The notes: generated by a model not told the origin, from the letters alone. A stretch of DNA of 33,684 nucleotides from Chitinispirillaceae bacterium (GCA_016932075.1 JAFGDP010000059.1:1-33684); one strand, 5' to 3'; shown: positions 1 through 9,598, counted from the first letter of the stretch. Translations and numbers: made by a program.

Positions 1-118
1 CCGCTGCATGTTATATTTTTATTCGAAAACGGCGCTCGCTCCCACTAATCAAAGAATTGCGGTGGCGCTTTATTTTTTCTGCATTTGCCAAAAGTCACCT
101 CAACCGAAGGAAAGCACA

Positions 119-3100
119 ATGCAGCGTAACCAATTGCAGATAACGATTGTCCTCGGTGTATCGTGCATGCTTCTCGGGTTCTCTCCCCTCCTGGGTTTTG
201 GCAAAAACAAAGTACAATATGCCGACCTCAACTGGCACTATCTTCCGGCTTCCCATTTCACGCTCTATTATCATCAGAACCAAGGGACGCTTCCGGAATT
301 CAGCTTCCGCCTGATGGAGGACATTTACCGCGCCCTTTCGCGCCGGCTGCAGTTCACCCACAAGGACCCGGTACCGGTTATTGTTTACGGCGATCCGACC
401 CTTTTCGCACAGACCAATGTTATCATGGAGCTGTTGCCGGAAGGCGTCGGCGGATTCACCGAATTGTTTAAAAACCGGGTGGTCATCCCGTTCAACGGCT
501 CGTATGATGAATACAAGCACGTACTCCACCATGAAATGGTCCATGCGTTCGTGTTCGGCATATTTTATGACCAGCTCGGCAGCAGCCTGCTCATGGGGGG
601 TGGGATACAGATACCGCTGTGGTTTAACGAGGGACTGGCTGAATACCTCTCAAGCGGCTGGAACGTGGAATCTGACATGTTTCTCATGGACTTCACCATC
701 TCCAGTGAAGTGCCGCCTCCCGGGCCGATGCTCGGAGGATATATGGCATACAAAGGCGGTCAGTCGTTTCTGTTCTTTTTGGCCTCGACGTACGGCGATT
801 CGCTTTTTACAAAGTTTCTGCGTGATTTCAAATCGTCCAAATCCCTTGAAAAGACCCTTGAGCATGTTTACAAGAAGAAAATTAAGGACCTTGGAAAAGA
901 ATGGATCCATGAATTGAAGAGAATTTACTGGCCAGAGATCGGCAGGCGCAGCAACCCCAAAAGAACCGCCACCGCGCTGACGAAACAGGACCCGTCACGG
1001 GACCATTTCAACCTGAGACCGCGGATCTCACCTGACGGTAAACGGATCGCATTTTTCAGCGACCGGTACGACTATACGAAAATTCTCATTACCAACCGCA
1101 AAGGGAACGTACTGCAGAGCATCAGCCAGAGAGGGTATGGCGGGTATTTCGAATCGTTTCATCCTTTCCGCAGCGGCATGTGCTGGTCCCCCGACGGCCG
1201 CAAATTGGCGTTTGTCACCACGAGCAATGGCCGCGACCAGATCAGAATCGTGGACGTCGATCGCAAGAAGCTTATTAAAACAATTTCGACGGGGCTTTCA
1301 AGCATAGTTGGTCCGGACTGGTCCCGCAACGGCGCCATGATCGCTTTTTCGGGAATCGACAGCGGAATGAGCAACCTGTTTCTTTATCATATGACAACCG
1401 ATTCGCTTGTCCGTCTGACTAACAGCGTCACCTTTAAATCCGATCCACGCTTCTCGCCAAACGACAGTTTTATCGTGTTCACCGTCCAGGATACCTGTCT
1501 TGAGGTTGACGATCCGCCAATTGGCGCGTGGAGCAAAAAATCGTGCGACCTTGCCCTTCTTTCTTTGAAGGGAGGGAATAATGAAGTGAAACTTCTGTCC
1601 GCCACAGCGTGGAATGAAAAACAACCATGTTTTTCTCCGGACGGAAAACAGGTGATGTTCGTGTCGGACAGAAACGGTATCGACAATGTGTATATCGCCG
1701 CCCTTGACAGCGTTGAAAACGCTTCTCCCATAACGAATTACTACGGCGGCTGTTCGAATCCGGACTGGTCGGTTGACGGAAAGGACGCTGTATTTACCCT
1801 TTTCCAAAACCTCAGATGGGATGTCTGGCTCATGGAAAAACCAGCGGAAAAAACGACAAATAGACAATTGGAGCCCACCAAGTGGATTCAAACCCGGCTC
1901 GATTCCAACAGCCACTACTTCACACCGGCGGATATAAAAGGGGACTCGACGGAGCTGGCGCGCTCCTCACAAGTGCAGACAGAACAAAAGGCAGATTCAC
2001 TGTCTCCGTCAGCAGATTCTGTAATATCTGAATTAGGTGTCCCTGATTCTGTAACAACCGACAGCCTCGATGCTCCTGAGACCGAATCGGCAAAGGAAAA
2101 AACCGATACCGCCACCCTTCTCGCGCAGGCTTCTGATTCTGTAACAACCGACAGCCTCGATGCCCCTGAAGCCGAATCGGCAAAGGAAAAAACCGATACC
2201 GCCACCCTTCTTGCGCAGGCTTCTGACTCCACTCGCGACACCGCACGACAAAAAAGTGAAACCGCATTGCCCCCCAGAAAGCCTTACCGGCTTAAGTTCT
2301 CACCCGATCTTGTCACCATGGGCGTCGGCATGTCCAGCTTTTACGGATACGCAGGGCAGTGGCTGCTTTCTTTAAGTGATATCATGGGTGACCATCGGAT
2401 CACCCTCGCCGGTGATGTGCAAAATGATTTCCAGTCCACCATGCACTTTTTCGGCTCCTATCTATATATGAAAAAAAGAATAAATATCGGTGGCGGAGCA
2501 TACTATTACAAAGATTATGTCGGCTACGGGTACAGCGATCTGTTCTACTACGACGCGGAACTGGGCGGATTCTTCCTTGCAAGCTACCCATTTTCTCTCT
2601 TTTCGCGCATTGATCTGGAAATCATGGTGCGGACTATTGAACGGACTCCGAGGAGCTTCTCCCTTCCCGATTCGGCACTTGGCGAAGGATACCGTATCAA
2701 CACCTTCCTGCCGTCACTATCCTATTCGTATGACAATATCCTCTGGGGAATGACCGGTCCGCTAGCCGGAATGCGGACCAACGTGTCGCTGAATATTCTG
2801 CCTCCTTTTTCCTTTACGAACGATCCGTTTTTCTCTGGAGAAATTGACGCGCGGCACTATGTTCACCTTTTCAAGCGGTTTGTATGGGCCAACCGTGTGT
2901 TCGTCGGCGCAAGCCAGTCGCTTTCCTCGGATCCGTCCCCCCGGCGCTATCTCCTCGGCGGCAACGAGAACTGGCTGTTTACCTATTCCGATTCCGATCT
3001 CAATATCGAGCAATACGAAAAAAACGTGCGTTACGCATTTTACTCCACACTGGTCGTCCCGTTCCGGGGCTGGCGCTACTTTGACCTTTCCGGCACGCGC

Positions 3101-3406
3101 GTAGCGGTGCTTAATAGCGAATTCCGCTTTCCATTCATCCGCGAGTTCTCCACCGTGTTCCCTTTGCCGATCGCCATACGCTATGTTAACGGCGCCGTTT
3201 TCGTTGACATGGGGAACGCATGGAACCGCGAAGACCAGACAAACGGCCTGCCGTTGCCCTCAAAGCTGTACGGTGGTGTAGGGTTCGGCATGCGGATGGA
3301 TCTCGGGATTTTCCTGCTTCGATATGATCGCGGATGGCCTGTTGACGTAGGCGAACGAACCTACGGCCGGCCCATCAATTACTTCTCCCTCGGCGCGGAG
3401 TTCTAA
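119..3406 (+). CDS. Outer-membrane protein: peptidase MA-like zinc protease, TolB-like propeller and C-terminal surface-antigen barrel
   Basis: The protein has 1095 residues from an ATG preceded by GAAGGAAA at 106-113; a longer frame from position 8 exists but lacks a ribosome site. Residues 1-25 form a signal peptide. H138-E-M-V-H142 followed by N170-E-G-L-A-E175 is the gluzincin pattern of peptidase MA-like domains, where two His and a downstream Glu bind zinc. Residues about 300-600 contain six repeats of the SPDGxxIxF type, indicating a six-bladed TolB/WD40-like propeller. A Ser/Thr/Asp/Glu-rich linker (about 620-720) contains a 30-residue tandem duplication. From about 722 to the end, alternating aromatic strands and a final GxEF resemble an Omp85/bacterial surface antigen barrel. 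I infer an outer-membrane protein with periplasmic or surface peptidase and propeller domains; substrate unknown. It is convergent with guaA, one base apart. Confidence 0.85.
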   Translation: MQRNQLQITIVLGVSCMLLGFSPLLGFGKNKVQYADLNWHYLPASHFTLYYHQNQGTLPEFSFRLMEDIYRALSRRLQFTHKDPVPVIVYGDPTLFAQTNVIMELLPEGVGGFTELFKNRVVIPFNGSYDEYKHVLHHEMVHAFVFGIFYDQLGSSLLMGGGIQIPLWFNEGLAEYLSSGWNVESDMFLMDFTISSEVPPPGPMLGGYMAYKGGQSFLFFLASTYGDSLFTKFLRDFKSSKSLEKTLEHVYKKKIKDLGKEWIHELKRIYWPEIGRRSNPKRTATALTKQDPSRDHFNLRPRISPDGKRIAFFSDRYDYTKILITNRKGNVLQSISQRGYGGYFESFHPFRSGMCWSPDGRKLAFVTTSNGRDQIRIVDVDRKKLIKTISTGLSSIVGPDWSRNGAMIAFSGIDSGMSNLFLYHMTTDSLVRLTNSVTFKSDPRFSPNDSFIVFTVQDTCLEVDDPPIGAWSKKSCDLALLSLKGGNNEVKLLSATAWNEKQPCFSPDGKQVMFVSDRNGIDNVYIAALDSVENASPITNYYGGCSNPDWSVDGKDAVFTLFQNLRWDVWLMEKPAEKTTNRQLEPTKWIQTRLDSNSHYFTPADIKGDSTELARSSQVQTEQKADSLSPSADSVISELGVPDSVTTDSLDAPETESAKEKTDTATLLAQASDSVTTDSLDAPEAESAKEKTDTATLLAQASDSTRDTARQKSETALPPRKPYRLKFSPDLVTMGVGMSSFYGYAGQWLLSLSDIMGDHRITLAGDVQNDFQSTMHFFGSYLYMKKRINIGGGAYYYKDYVGYGYSDLFYYDAELGGFFLASYPFSLFSRIDLEIMVRTIERTPRSFSLPDSALGEGYRINTFLPSLSYSYDNILWGMTGPLAGMRTNVSLNILPPFSFTNDPFFSGEIDARHYVHLFKRFVWANRVFVGASQSLSSDPSPRRYLLGGNENWLFTYSDSDLNIEQYEKNVRYAFYSTLVVPFRGWRYFDLSGTRVAVLNSEFRFPFIREFSTVFPLPIAIRYVNGAVFVDMGNAWNREDQTNGLPLPSKLYGGVGFGMRMDLGIFLLRYDRGWPVDVGERTYGRPINYFSLGAEF
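2044..2223 (+). repeat. Two-copy 90-bp in-frame tandem repeat
   Basis: Copies at 2044-2133 and 2134-2223 differ at only a few bases. Each encodes 30 residues beginning with SVTTDSLDAPE, and a third, partial start (TGACTCC) follows at 2224. The repeat lies in the acidic linker between the propeller and barrel of the envelope protein. Its near identity at the DNA level points to a recent duplication. Confidence 0.95.
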
Positions 3407-3407
3407 A

Positions 3408-5213
3408 CTATTCCCACTCGATGGTCGCCGGGGGCTTGTGCGTAACGTCGAAGAAGATATCGCCGATCCCGGGGAGCGCTTCCGCCGCTTTCACGATGGC
3501 CGCGAGCGATTCCTCCATGAGCGGAACGAAGCGGGCGGTCATCGCCTCCTGCGACATGATCGGCCGCAAAACCACGCACTCGCCGCCGCGTTCATTTACA
3601 AGAGGCAATAATACGACCGGCATCTGCCATAATGAATCGTATTCGCCCGAGCCGAAGAGCACCTCGGTGATCGCATGGTCGACTGCGCGCAACGTATCGA
3701 GCCGTTCCTTGGTGACAAATGCCGGAACAGGCCGGTACTCAAGCGTTGGACCGGTTTTGATCCCGAACACGACGCGGTTCACGGCACGCAGGCCGTTGGT
3801 GATACGGGTGGAAAGCTCCTCGAGCGCGGTCCAGTCCCGCGGGCCCACGACAAGGGCGGGATGGGCATAGGTCCGGCTGTCTCCCTGAACGCCAACGCTC
3901 CTCAGCGGCAACAGCACCGACCGGTAGCCCGCGGCGGAAGCTATGCGGGAAAGCTTTTGCGCGTCGCCTGCTGCCGGCGCTTTGCCGGCACCTTCGGAAC
4001 AGAGAACGCGGACTCCGAGTCCCGGCCCGGGAAACGGGTGACGCCATAAAAGTTTTCTGGGAAGGCCGAATATCCTGCCTAGCTCCCTTACTTCATCCTT
4101 GTAGAGCTGGGCAAGGGGCTCGACAACCTGGCCTTGCGCAATGAGCTCAAGAATCACGTCGACCCGGTTGTGGTGCGTCTTGATCCGGTCGGCATGAGTC
4201 GTACCCGCGCTTTCGATGGTATCGGGATAAATGGTACCCTGCGCCAGGATCCATTCAGCCGGATCAAGCCCCAGCTTTTTAAATGCCCGTTCCTTTACGT
4301 CAATGAACTTAGTGCCGATTATCACTCTCTTTTCCTCCGGATCATAGACGCCCTCAAGCGCTTTGAGGAAATCATCGCCGGCGTCCTCAATCTTCAAATT
4401 ATTAAATCCGTGCTGCGTGAGGTACTCGAGAATATCCGCCGATTCGCCGAGCCGCATGAGACCATTGTCGATGTGCAGGCCGATGACCCGCTGGGGACCA
4501 AGCGCCTCGATCAACAGAGCGAAAGCCACGGATGAATCCACCCCGCCTGAAACGAGGAGAAATGCTTTTCGGTTCCCACATTGGTGACGTATTTCGTCAA
4601 TCAGCTTTTTTGAATATGCAGTAGGGTTCCATGAGTTGCCGCATCCGCACATAGCAAGAAAATTCCGTAAAATGGTCATGCCGCAGGGAGTATCGGTAAC
4701 CTCCGGATGGAACTGCAGGCCGTAAATCCTCCGCTTTTCGTCCCCCATTGCTGCAGCAACGCAGTCACTCGTCGAGCCGAGTACCTCAAAATGGGGCGGG
4801 AGCCGTTCCACGGTATCGCCGTGACTCATCCATACCTGCTGGGAGCGCTCGATTCCGGAAAAAAGCGGTGTGTCTTTTACAATGCGCAATGTTGCCCTGC
4901 CGTACTCGCGTATTTCGCCTCGCGCAACGCGACCACCCGAAAGGAGAGCGACAAGCTGATGGCCAAAGCATAATCCCAGAATGGGAACGCCGATGGCAAG
5001 AAGCTCCTTTTTTATCGTCGGGCTGGTTGCATCGAGGACACTGTGCGGGCTTCCGGAAAGAATAATTCCTTTATAGCCCCGCAGGTCGAGCGCTTCGGCT
5101 TCAGCACCGGCAATTTCAGAATACACGCCAAGCCGTCGTATCCGGTTGGCAATGAGATGGGCGTATTGCCCGCCGAAATCGAGGACAACGACTCTATCTG
5201 CTGGTAGGTTCAT
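3408..5213 (-). CDS. guaA: GMP synthase (glutamine-hydrolysing), long C-terminal form
   Basis: Converts XMP, glutamine and ATP to GMP, the last step of guanine nucleotide synthesis. The class I glutamine amidotransferase domain has C82 in GLCFGHQ and H169/E171 in FHPE. The ATP-pyrophosphatase P-loop SGGVDSS lies at 222-228, and HPFPGPGLGVRV at 392-403 is the signature before the dimerisation domain. At 601 residues it is about 75 longer than the usual bacterial enzyme of roughly 525. The extra length is all after residue 403, where motifs such as SVGVQGDSR and a separate QMPVVLLPL segment precede the final KPPATIEWE. That layout recalls eukaryotic GMPS. The start fits the canonical VVVLDFGGQ; no clear ribosome site is visible. 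It lies 53 bases downstream of dnaJ and probably shares its transcript. Confidence 0.97.
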   Translation of the reverse strand: MNLPADRVVVLDFGGQYAHLIANRIRRLGVYSEIAGAEAEALDLRGYKGIILSGSPHSVLDATSPTIKKELLAIGVPILGLCFGHQLVALLSGGRVARGEIREYGRATLRIVKDTPLFSGIERSQQVWMSHGDTVERLPPHFEVLGSTSDCVAAAMGDEKRRIYGLQFHPEVTDTPCGMTILRNFLAMCGCGNSWNPTAYSKKLIDEIRHQCGNRKAFLLVSGGVDSSVAFALLIEALGPQRVIGLHIDNGLMRLGESADILEYLTQHGFNNLKIEDAGDDFLKALEGVYDPEEKRVIIGTKFIDVKERAFKKLGLDPAEWILAQGTIYPDTIESAGTTHADRIKTHHNRVDVILELIAQGQVVEPLAQLYKDEVRELGRIFGLPRKLLWRHPFPGPGLGVRVLCSEGAGKAPAAGDAQKLSRIASAAGYRSVLLPLRSVGVQGDSRTYAHPALVVGPRDWTALEELSTRITNGLRAVNRVVFGIKTGPTLEYRPVPAFVTKERLDTLRAVDHAITEVLFGSGEYDSLWQMPVVLLPLVNERGGECVVLRPIMSQEAMTARFVPLMEESLAAIVKAAEALPGIGDIFFDVTHKPPATIEWE

Positions 5214-5266
5214 AGCAATGTTACATGACCGGGCAGCAGCGCGGATCCTACAAAGAGGAGCGGCTG

Positions 5267-6385
5267 CTACATGCCTTCCGCTGCCAGCCGTTCAAAGATC
5301 TCCTTCGCCTGACGATTGATCTTTTCCGGGGTACGGACACGGATACGCACGAGAAGATCACCCTGCTCCCGTCCGCGCAGCACGGGCAGCCCTTTTCCCT
5401 TCAATCTGAAGATCTTTTCCGACTGGGTGCCGGCTGGTATCTTAAGGCTGACTTTTCCGTCGATGGTCTCGATCTCTTTTGAGGTTCCCAGTGCTGCCTG
5501 TGAAAAAGTAATATCCGCCTCCGTGCTCAGATCGATCCCATGCCTCGCGAAGGTGCCGTGCTCCTTCTCCTGAATGATGACGATGAGATCACCTTCCGGT
5601 CCGCCATGCATCCCGGCATCGCCCTTGCCCGGAATTGAAATATAATTGCCCTCGGAAACGCCGGCCGGGATGTCGACGGTTACCGTTGTTTCCACGATGT
5701 CAATCCCTTTGCCGCCGCAGGATCGGCAGGGATCGGCAACCGTACGCCCCTCCCCTCCGCAGGCCGGACAGGCGCTTTCCTGAATGACCTGCCCGAAAAA
5801 CGATGAAGCAACCCGCCGGACCCTTCCAGATCCCTTGCAGGTCGGACAGGTCTGCTCCTTGCCGCTCCGCGATCCGGAGCCGCCGCATGACGCACAGCGG
5901 TCTTTCCGCCGTACCTTGATCGTCTTCTGCACGCCGTGCGCTATTTCCTCAAGCGTCAAAGGAAGCCGTATCTGCAGATCGTTGCCACGGAACGATCTAC
6001 CGCCCCCTGAGGAACGGCGTGAACGCCCCCCACCGAATCCGAAAAGATCTGAAAACATCGAATCCGAGCCGAAATCGGCCATGAACGCCCGCAAGGCGTC
6101 CGAGATATCGAAACCACCGAAACCGCCGAATCCGCCGAATCCGCCCGCCCCCCCTCCCTGCGTGAATGCGGCATGGCCGAACTGGTCATACTGGGCTCTT
6201 CGCTGAGGATCCTTGAGAATTTCATACGCCTCGGTCGCTTCGCGGAACTTCTCCTCGGCGGTCTTATCGCCCGGATTCTTGTCAGGATGATACTTTATGG
6301 CCAATTTGCGATAGGCTTTCTTGATATCCTCTTCAGAAGCGTTTTTCTCAACGCCGAGCGTTTCATAGTAGTCAGCTTTTGACAT
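5267..6385 (-). CDS. dnaJ: Chaperone DnaJ (Hsp40)
   Basis: Co-chaperone that delivers unfolded protein to DnaK and stimulates its ATPase. The 372-residue protein has every hallmark: a J domain with H33-P-D35, a Gly/Phe-rich region (about 77-125, with GGF repeats), four zinc-binding CxxCxGxG modules between residues 164 and 228 ([32 protein letters not shown]), and a C-terminal substrate-binding domain. It is 104 bases downstream of grpE and upstream of guaA on the same strand. dnaK, normally between or beside grpE and dnaJ, is missing here. Confidence 0.98.
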   Translation of the reverse strand: MSKADYYETLGVEKNASEEDIKKAYRKLAIKYHPDKNPGDKTAEEKFREATEAYEILKDPQRRAQYDQFGHAAFTQGGGAGGFGGFGGFGGFDISDALRAFMADFGSDSMFSDLFGFGGGRSRRSSGGGRSFRGNDLQIRLPLTLEEIAHGVQKTIKVRRKDRCASCGGSGSRSGKEQTCPTCKGSGRVRRVASSFFGQVIQESACPACGGEGRTVADPCRSCGGKGIDIVETTVTVDIPAGVSEGNYISIPGKGDAGMHGGPEGDLIVIIQEKEHGTFARHGIDLSTEADITFSQAALGTSKEIETIDGKVSLKIPAGTQSEKIFRLKGKGLPVLRGREQGDLLVRIRVRTPEKINRQAKEIFERLAAEGM

Positions 6386-6425
6386 AATGGACCAGTTTTC
6401 CTGTTCGTCGTTTCCAGCGTTCGTA

Positions 6426-6450
6426 ACCGGAACCGTCCATTCCTTCCGGT
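6426..6450 (-). repeat. Inverted repeat in the grpE-dnaJ gap
   Basis: ACCGGAA at 6426-6432 is the exact complement of TTCCGGT at 6444-6450, separated by 11 bases. In the grpE-dnaJ transcript this would form a 7-bp hairpin. No U-run follows, so it is not an intrinsic terminator; it could tune message stability. This is the only structure seen in that gap. Confidence 0.35.
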
Positions 6451-6489
6451 ATGCACGTCATATACGATCCGGCTTTCGCCTGATACCTG

Positions 6490-7119
6490 TCATTTGTCGC
6501 ATTCGCCTTGCTCTTCAGGTTCGCCGCTTGAAACGACAACCTTGGCGTGACGTATCACGCGCTTCCTCAGCCGGTACCCTTTTTCGAACACCTCGGCAAT
6601 ATGGTCTTCGGGTACGCCTTGTTTGGGCGATTTCATGAGAGCGTCATGCAGCTCGGGATCAAATGGTTCACCTGCGGTGCCGAATGGTTCCAGGCCGTTT
6701 TTTGACAGCACCGAATCGAATTTTGTAAAGATCATCTTCATTCCCTCGAAAAAGCTGCCTGCTTCTCCGGATTGTTCACCGGCTTTCACTGCGCGCTCCA
6801 GGTTCTCCCGCACTTCAACCAGTTCGCTGATCAGCCTCTCGTTTGCCGACTCTACAAGACGTCCGAAGTCGCGGGTTGTTCTTTTTTTATAATTATCAAA
6901 TTCGGCCATCAGCCGCAGGTAACGATCATTCTGCTCCGCAAGCTGCTGCTTAAGCTCCTCCGGCGCGACACCCACCGCATCGGCACTTGCGGTCTGGAGC
7001 ATCTCATCCCCGGAGGTATCCTCGATCTGGCTGCCCTCCTTTGATTGCTGCTCTTCATTGACACTATCACCCGCGTTGTCAATTGTTTCTTCCTGCATTT
7101 TTGCATTCTGTTCTTCCAT
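6490..7119 (-). CDS. grpE: Nucleotide exchange factor GrpE
   Basis: GrpE is the ADP-release factor for DnaK. The long coiled-coil region (from about LKQQLAEQNDRYLRLMAEF) followed by the DNYKKRT motif and the C-terminal beta domain ending in RLRKRVIRHAKVVVSSG are typical. I chose the ATG at 7119 (209 residues), giving MEEQNAK and an acidic, disordered N-terminus of ordinary length. The frame stays open to a GTG at 7182, but no good ribosome site supports that start. It lies upstream of dnaJ on the same strand, with groEL further upstream behind a terminator. Confidence 0.93.
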   Translation of the reverse strand: MEEQNAKMQEETIDNAGDSVNEEQQSKEGSQIEDTSGDEMLQTASADAVGVAPEELKQQLAEQNDRYLRLMAEFDNYKKRTTRDFGRLVESANERLISELVEVRENLERAVKAGEQSGEAGSFFEGMKMIFTKFDSVLSKNGLEPFGTAGEPFDPELHDALMKSPKQGVPEDHIAEVFEKGYRLRKRVIRHAKVVVSSGEPEEQGECDK

Positions 7120-7249
7120 AGTTGCTGGAACACCACCCTTTGCGTTATTTGACGATACTATTCCCTGAGCACGTGCTTGCACCAGGAATACATTTTAAAT
7201 AGTGCCTGTTCATTATTGCTATTTGCCTATACATCGCCTCACCCTTTCT

Positions 7250-7312
7250 CCCCCTTCCCCTCTCCCGCTCTCCGCCGGCGGAAGAGGGGAAGGGGGGCGG
7301 CCGAAAGGCCGC
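7250..7312. repeat. GC-rich double-hairpin palindromic element
   Basis: CCCCCTTCCCCTCT at 7250-7263 pairs perfectly with AGAGGGGAAGGGGG at 7283-7296, around a loop holding the smaller palindrome CCGCCGGCGG. Immediately after it, GCGGCC-GAAA-GGCCGC at 7297-7312 is a perfect 6-bp stem with a GNRA-type tetraloop. The element sits in the 430-base non-coding gap between groEL and grpE. It looks like an intergenic repeated palindrome (REP/MITE-like); whether other copies exist in the genome cannot be seen here. Confidence 0.6.
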
Positions 7313-7481
7313 GGTATTACGGTGAAGCGTTTCGGCACGATGGGATCAAACCGTATTGTAAAAAGATACTAAATATACAATGGTGATCTATAGCTTCGCA
7401 GCAGGTTTGCCTGACCTAAAAAAGAGACGGTGGGCCGATTTGCAGACAACGATCCCGCGAGAACGGCAGCAAGAGAGGCCC

Positions 7482-7524
7482 AAAACGACAATCGCTCCGA
7501 AACTAAAGCTCCGAAGCGATTGTT
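7482..7524 (-). terminator. Intrinsic terminator of groES-groEL
   Basis: On the minus strand, 28 bases beyond the groEL stop, CAATCGCTTCG and CGGAGCGATTG form an 11-bp stem (one G-U pair) around a 12-base loop, followed by TCGTTTTG. The remaining gap down to grpE (7120-7481) holds the double-hairpin element at 7250-7312 and nothing else recognisable. Confidence 0.7.
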
Positions 7525-7550
7525 GATATGGCTCTTATAACATAAAAACG

Positions 7551-9224
7551 TTACATCATGCCCCCCATACCGCCCATGCCGCCCATACCCCCCATGCCAC
7601 CCATGCCGCCCATGCCGCCCGGGCTTGCAGAAGGAAGATCGCTCTCCTCCTTGGGCAGTTCGGAAATCGCACATTCGGTGGTAAGAATCAGGCTCGCAAT
7701 GCTTGCGGCATTTTCGAGCGCGTTACGTGTTACCTTGGTGGGATCAATGATTCCGGCCTGGAGCAAATCCTCATAGGTTAGACTGTATGCATTGAATCCA
7801 TGCGCGCCCTTGTTCTTTTTAACCTCGTTACACACTACCGAGGGCTCTTCCCCGGCATTCGCAACGATCATCCGCAGCGGCTCTTCGACCGCGCGCCGGA
7901 TGATCGCGACACCTATTTTTTCGTCCCCCTCCAGGTTGAGGTTGTCAAGTGCCTTTACCGAACGGATAAGAGCGACGCCCCCACCCGGGACGACGCCTTC
8001 TTCGACCGCAGCCCTGGTGGCATGAAGCGCGTCCTCAACCCGCGCCTTTTTTTCCTTCATTTCAGTTTCGGTCGCCGCGCCTATGTTAATAACGGCAACA
8101 CCGCCGGCGAGCTTCGCCAGCCGTTCCTGAAGTTTTTCACGGTCATAGTCAGAAGTCGTTTCGTCAATCTGCTTGCGAATCTGGTTGACACGGCCTTTGA
8201 TATCCGCGGCCTTGCCCGATCCCTCGATGATAGTGGTGTTTTCCTTGTCGATCACCACACGCTTGGCTTTACCCAGGGAATCGATTGTCGTGTTTTCGAG
8301 CTTGAAGCCCGCCTCCTCTGAAATGACGATGCCGCCGGTAAGAATGGCGATGTCCTCGAGCATGGCCTTGCGACGGTCGCCGAAGCCGGGCGCCTTGACC
8401 GCGCTCACCTTGAGGGTTCCGCGAAGTTTATTGACAACAAGCGTTGCAAGCGCTTCGCCTTCGAGTTCTTCCGCGATAATAAGCAGGCTCTTGCCCATAT
8501 GCGCCACTTTTTCGAGCAGCGGCAGCAGGTCTTTCATGGCGCTGATCTTCTTATCATGGATAAGGATGAGCGGCTCGTCGACCACACACTCCATGGTTTC
8601 GGCGTTGGTGACAAAGTAGGGAGACATATAGCCGCGGTCGAACTGCATACCCTCTACCACCTCGAGATTTGTATCGATGCCCTTCGCCTCTTCCACGGTG
8701 ATCACGCCATCCTTACCGACCTTTTCCATGGCATCGGCGATCAACGATCCTATGGTTTCATCGTTGTTGGCGGAAATCGTGGCTACCTGCGTAATCTCTT
8801 TTTTACCGGAAATCGGTTTTGACGTTTTTTTAAGCTCATTGACAATCGCTGTTACGGCCTTGTCGATACCCCGCTTGAGGGACATGGCGTCCGCACCTGC
8901 GGTAACGTTCTTTATGCCGAGCCGCGCGATGACCTGTGCCAAAACGGTCGCGGTCGTTGTTCCGTCACCCGCGACATCGGAGGTTTTCGAAGCGACCTCC
9001 TTGAGCATCTGGGCGCCTATGTTCTCGAATTTGTCCTCAAGTTCTATTTCTTTCGCAACAGTGACACCGTCCTTGGTCACGGTGGGCGATCCAAAGCTCT
9101 TATCAAGAATGACGTTCCTGCCGCGCGGGCCGAGCGTCATTCGTACCGCATTTGCCATAATATCAACCCCACGCAACAGTTTGTCGCGGGCCGTCACATC
9201 GAATGCCAATTGCTTTCCTGCCAT
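7551..9224 (-). CDS. groL: Chaperonin GroEL (Hsp60)
   Basis: The ATP-driven folding chamber, acting with GroES. The 557-residue protein starts MAGKQLAFD and includes the ATP-site DGTTTATVL and a C-terminal GGM repeat tail ending in MM. I chose the ATG at 9224 because AGGAG lies eight bases upstream; a GTG six bases earlier would be only two bases from it. It follows groES by 58 bases on the minus strand and is ended by the terminator at 7482-7524. Confidence 0.99.
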   Translation of the reverse strand: MAGKQLAFDVTARDKLLRGVDIMANAVRMTLGPRGRNVILDKSFGSPTVTKDGVTVAKEIELEDKFENIGAQMLKEVASKTSDVAGDGTTTATVLAQVIARLGIKNVTAGADAMSLKRGIDKAVTAIVNELKKTSKPISGKKEITQVATISANNDETIGSLIADAMEKVGKDGVITVEEAKGIDTNLEVVEGMQFDRGYMSPYFVTNAETMECVVDEPLILIHDKKISAMKDLLPLLEKVAHMGKSLLIIAEELEGEALATLVVNKLRGTLKVSAVKAPGFGDRRKAMLEDIAILTGGIVISEEAGFKLENTTIDSLGKAKRVVIDKENTTIIEGSGKAADIKGRVNQIRKQIDETTSDYDREKLQERLAKLAGGVAVINIGAATETEMKEKKARVEDALHATRAAVEEGVVPGGGVALIRSVKALDNLNLEGDEKIGVAIIRRAVEEPLRMIVANAGEEPSVVCNEVKKNKGAHGFNAYSLTYEDLLQAGIIDPTKVTRNALENAASIASLILTTECAISELPKEESDLPSASPGGMGGMGGMGGMGGMGGMGGMM

Positions 9225-9282
9225 GGTCACTACTCCTGTCTATAAATAATTATGAATAATTGTGTCCGGTCATACACCACCA

Positions 9283-9567
9283 TCATACCACCGCAAGCAC
9301 ATCGCTTTCGCGCATGATCAGATAATTGTTTCCTTCGATTGAAACCTCGGCGCCTGAATATTTCGCATAGAGCACCGTGTCACCTTTTTTTAGCGTGAGC
9401 GCGATTGCTTCTCCATTATCGCCTATTTTTCCTTTCCCAACAGCAACGACCTCGCCTTTCTGCGGTTTCTCTCGTGCATTATCCGGAATGATAATCCCGG
9501 ACGCCGTTTTTTGCTCGGCTTCAAGCGGCATTATAATAATTCGATCGGCCAAGGGTCGTGCTTTCAT
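9283..9567 (-). CDS. groS: Co-chaperonin GroES (Hsp10)
   Basis: The lid of the GroEL chamber; 94 residues beginning [16 protein letters not shown] and ending with the usual ESDVLAVV. The mobile-loop region is [16 protein letters not shown]. The ATG at 9567 is preceded by a very strong ribosome site (AAGGAGGATC). The frame stays open upstream to 10011, but that extension runs antisense into the neighbouring TPR gene and is not coding. First gene of the groES-groEL operon. Confidence 0.98.
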   Translation of the reverse strand: MKARPLADRIIIMPLEAEQKTASGIIIPDNAREKPQKGEVVAVGKGKIGDNGEAIALTLKKGDTVLYAKYSGAEVSIEGNNYLIMRESDVLAVV

Positions 9568-9598
9568 TCTGATCCTCCTTTTATGATTGCCGGCATAT

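Noticed and set aside
8..118. N-terminal extension of the first gene from an upstream ATG
   Set aside because: It would place non-signal residues before the clear signal peptide; the ATG at 119 has its own ribosome site.
6110..6150. Short tandem repeats in dnaJ
   Set aside because: They encode the usual Gly/Phe-rich GGF repeats of DnaJ.
7551..7620. Short-repeat array near the groEL end, CRISPR-like at first sight
   Set aside because: It codes the normal C-terminal GGM repeats of GroEL.
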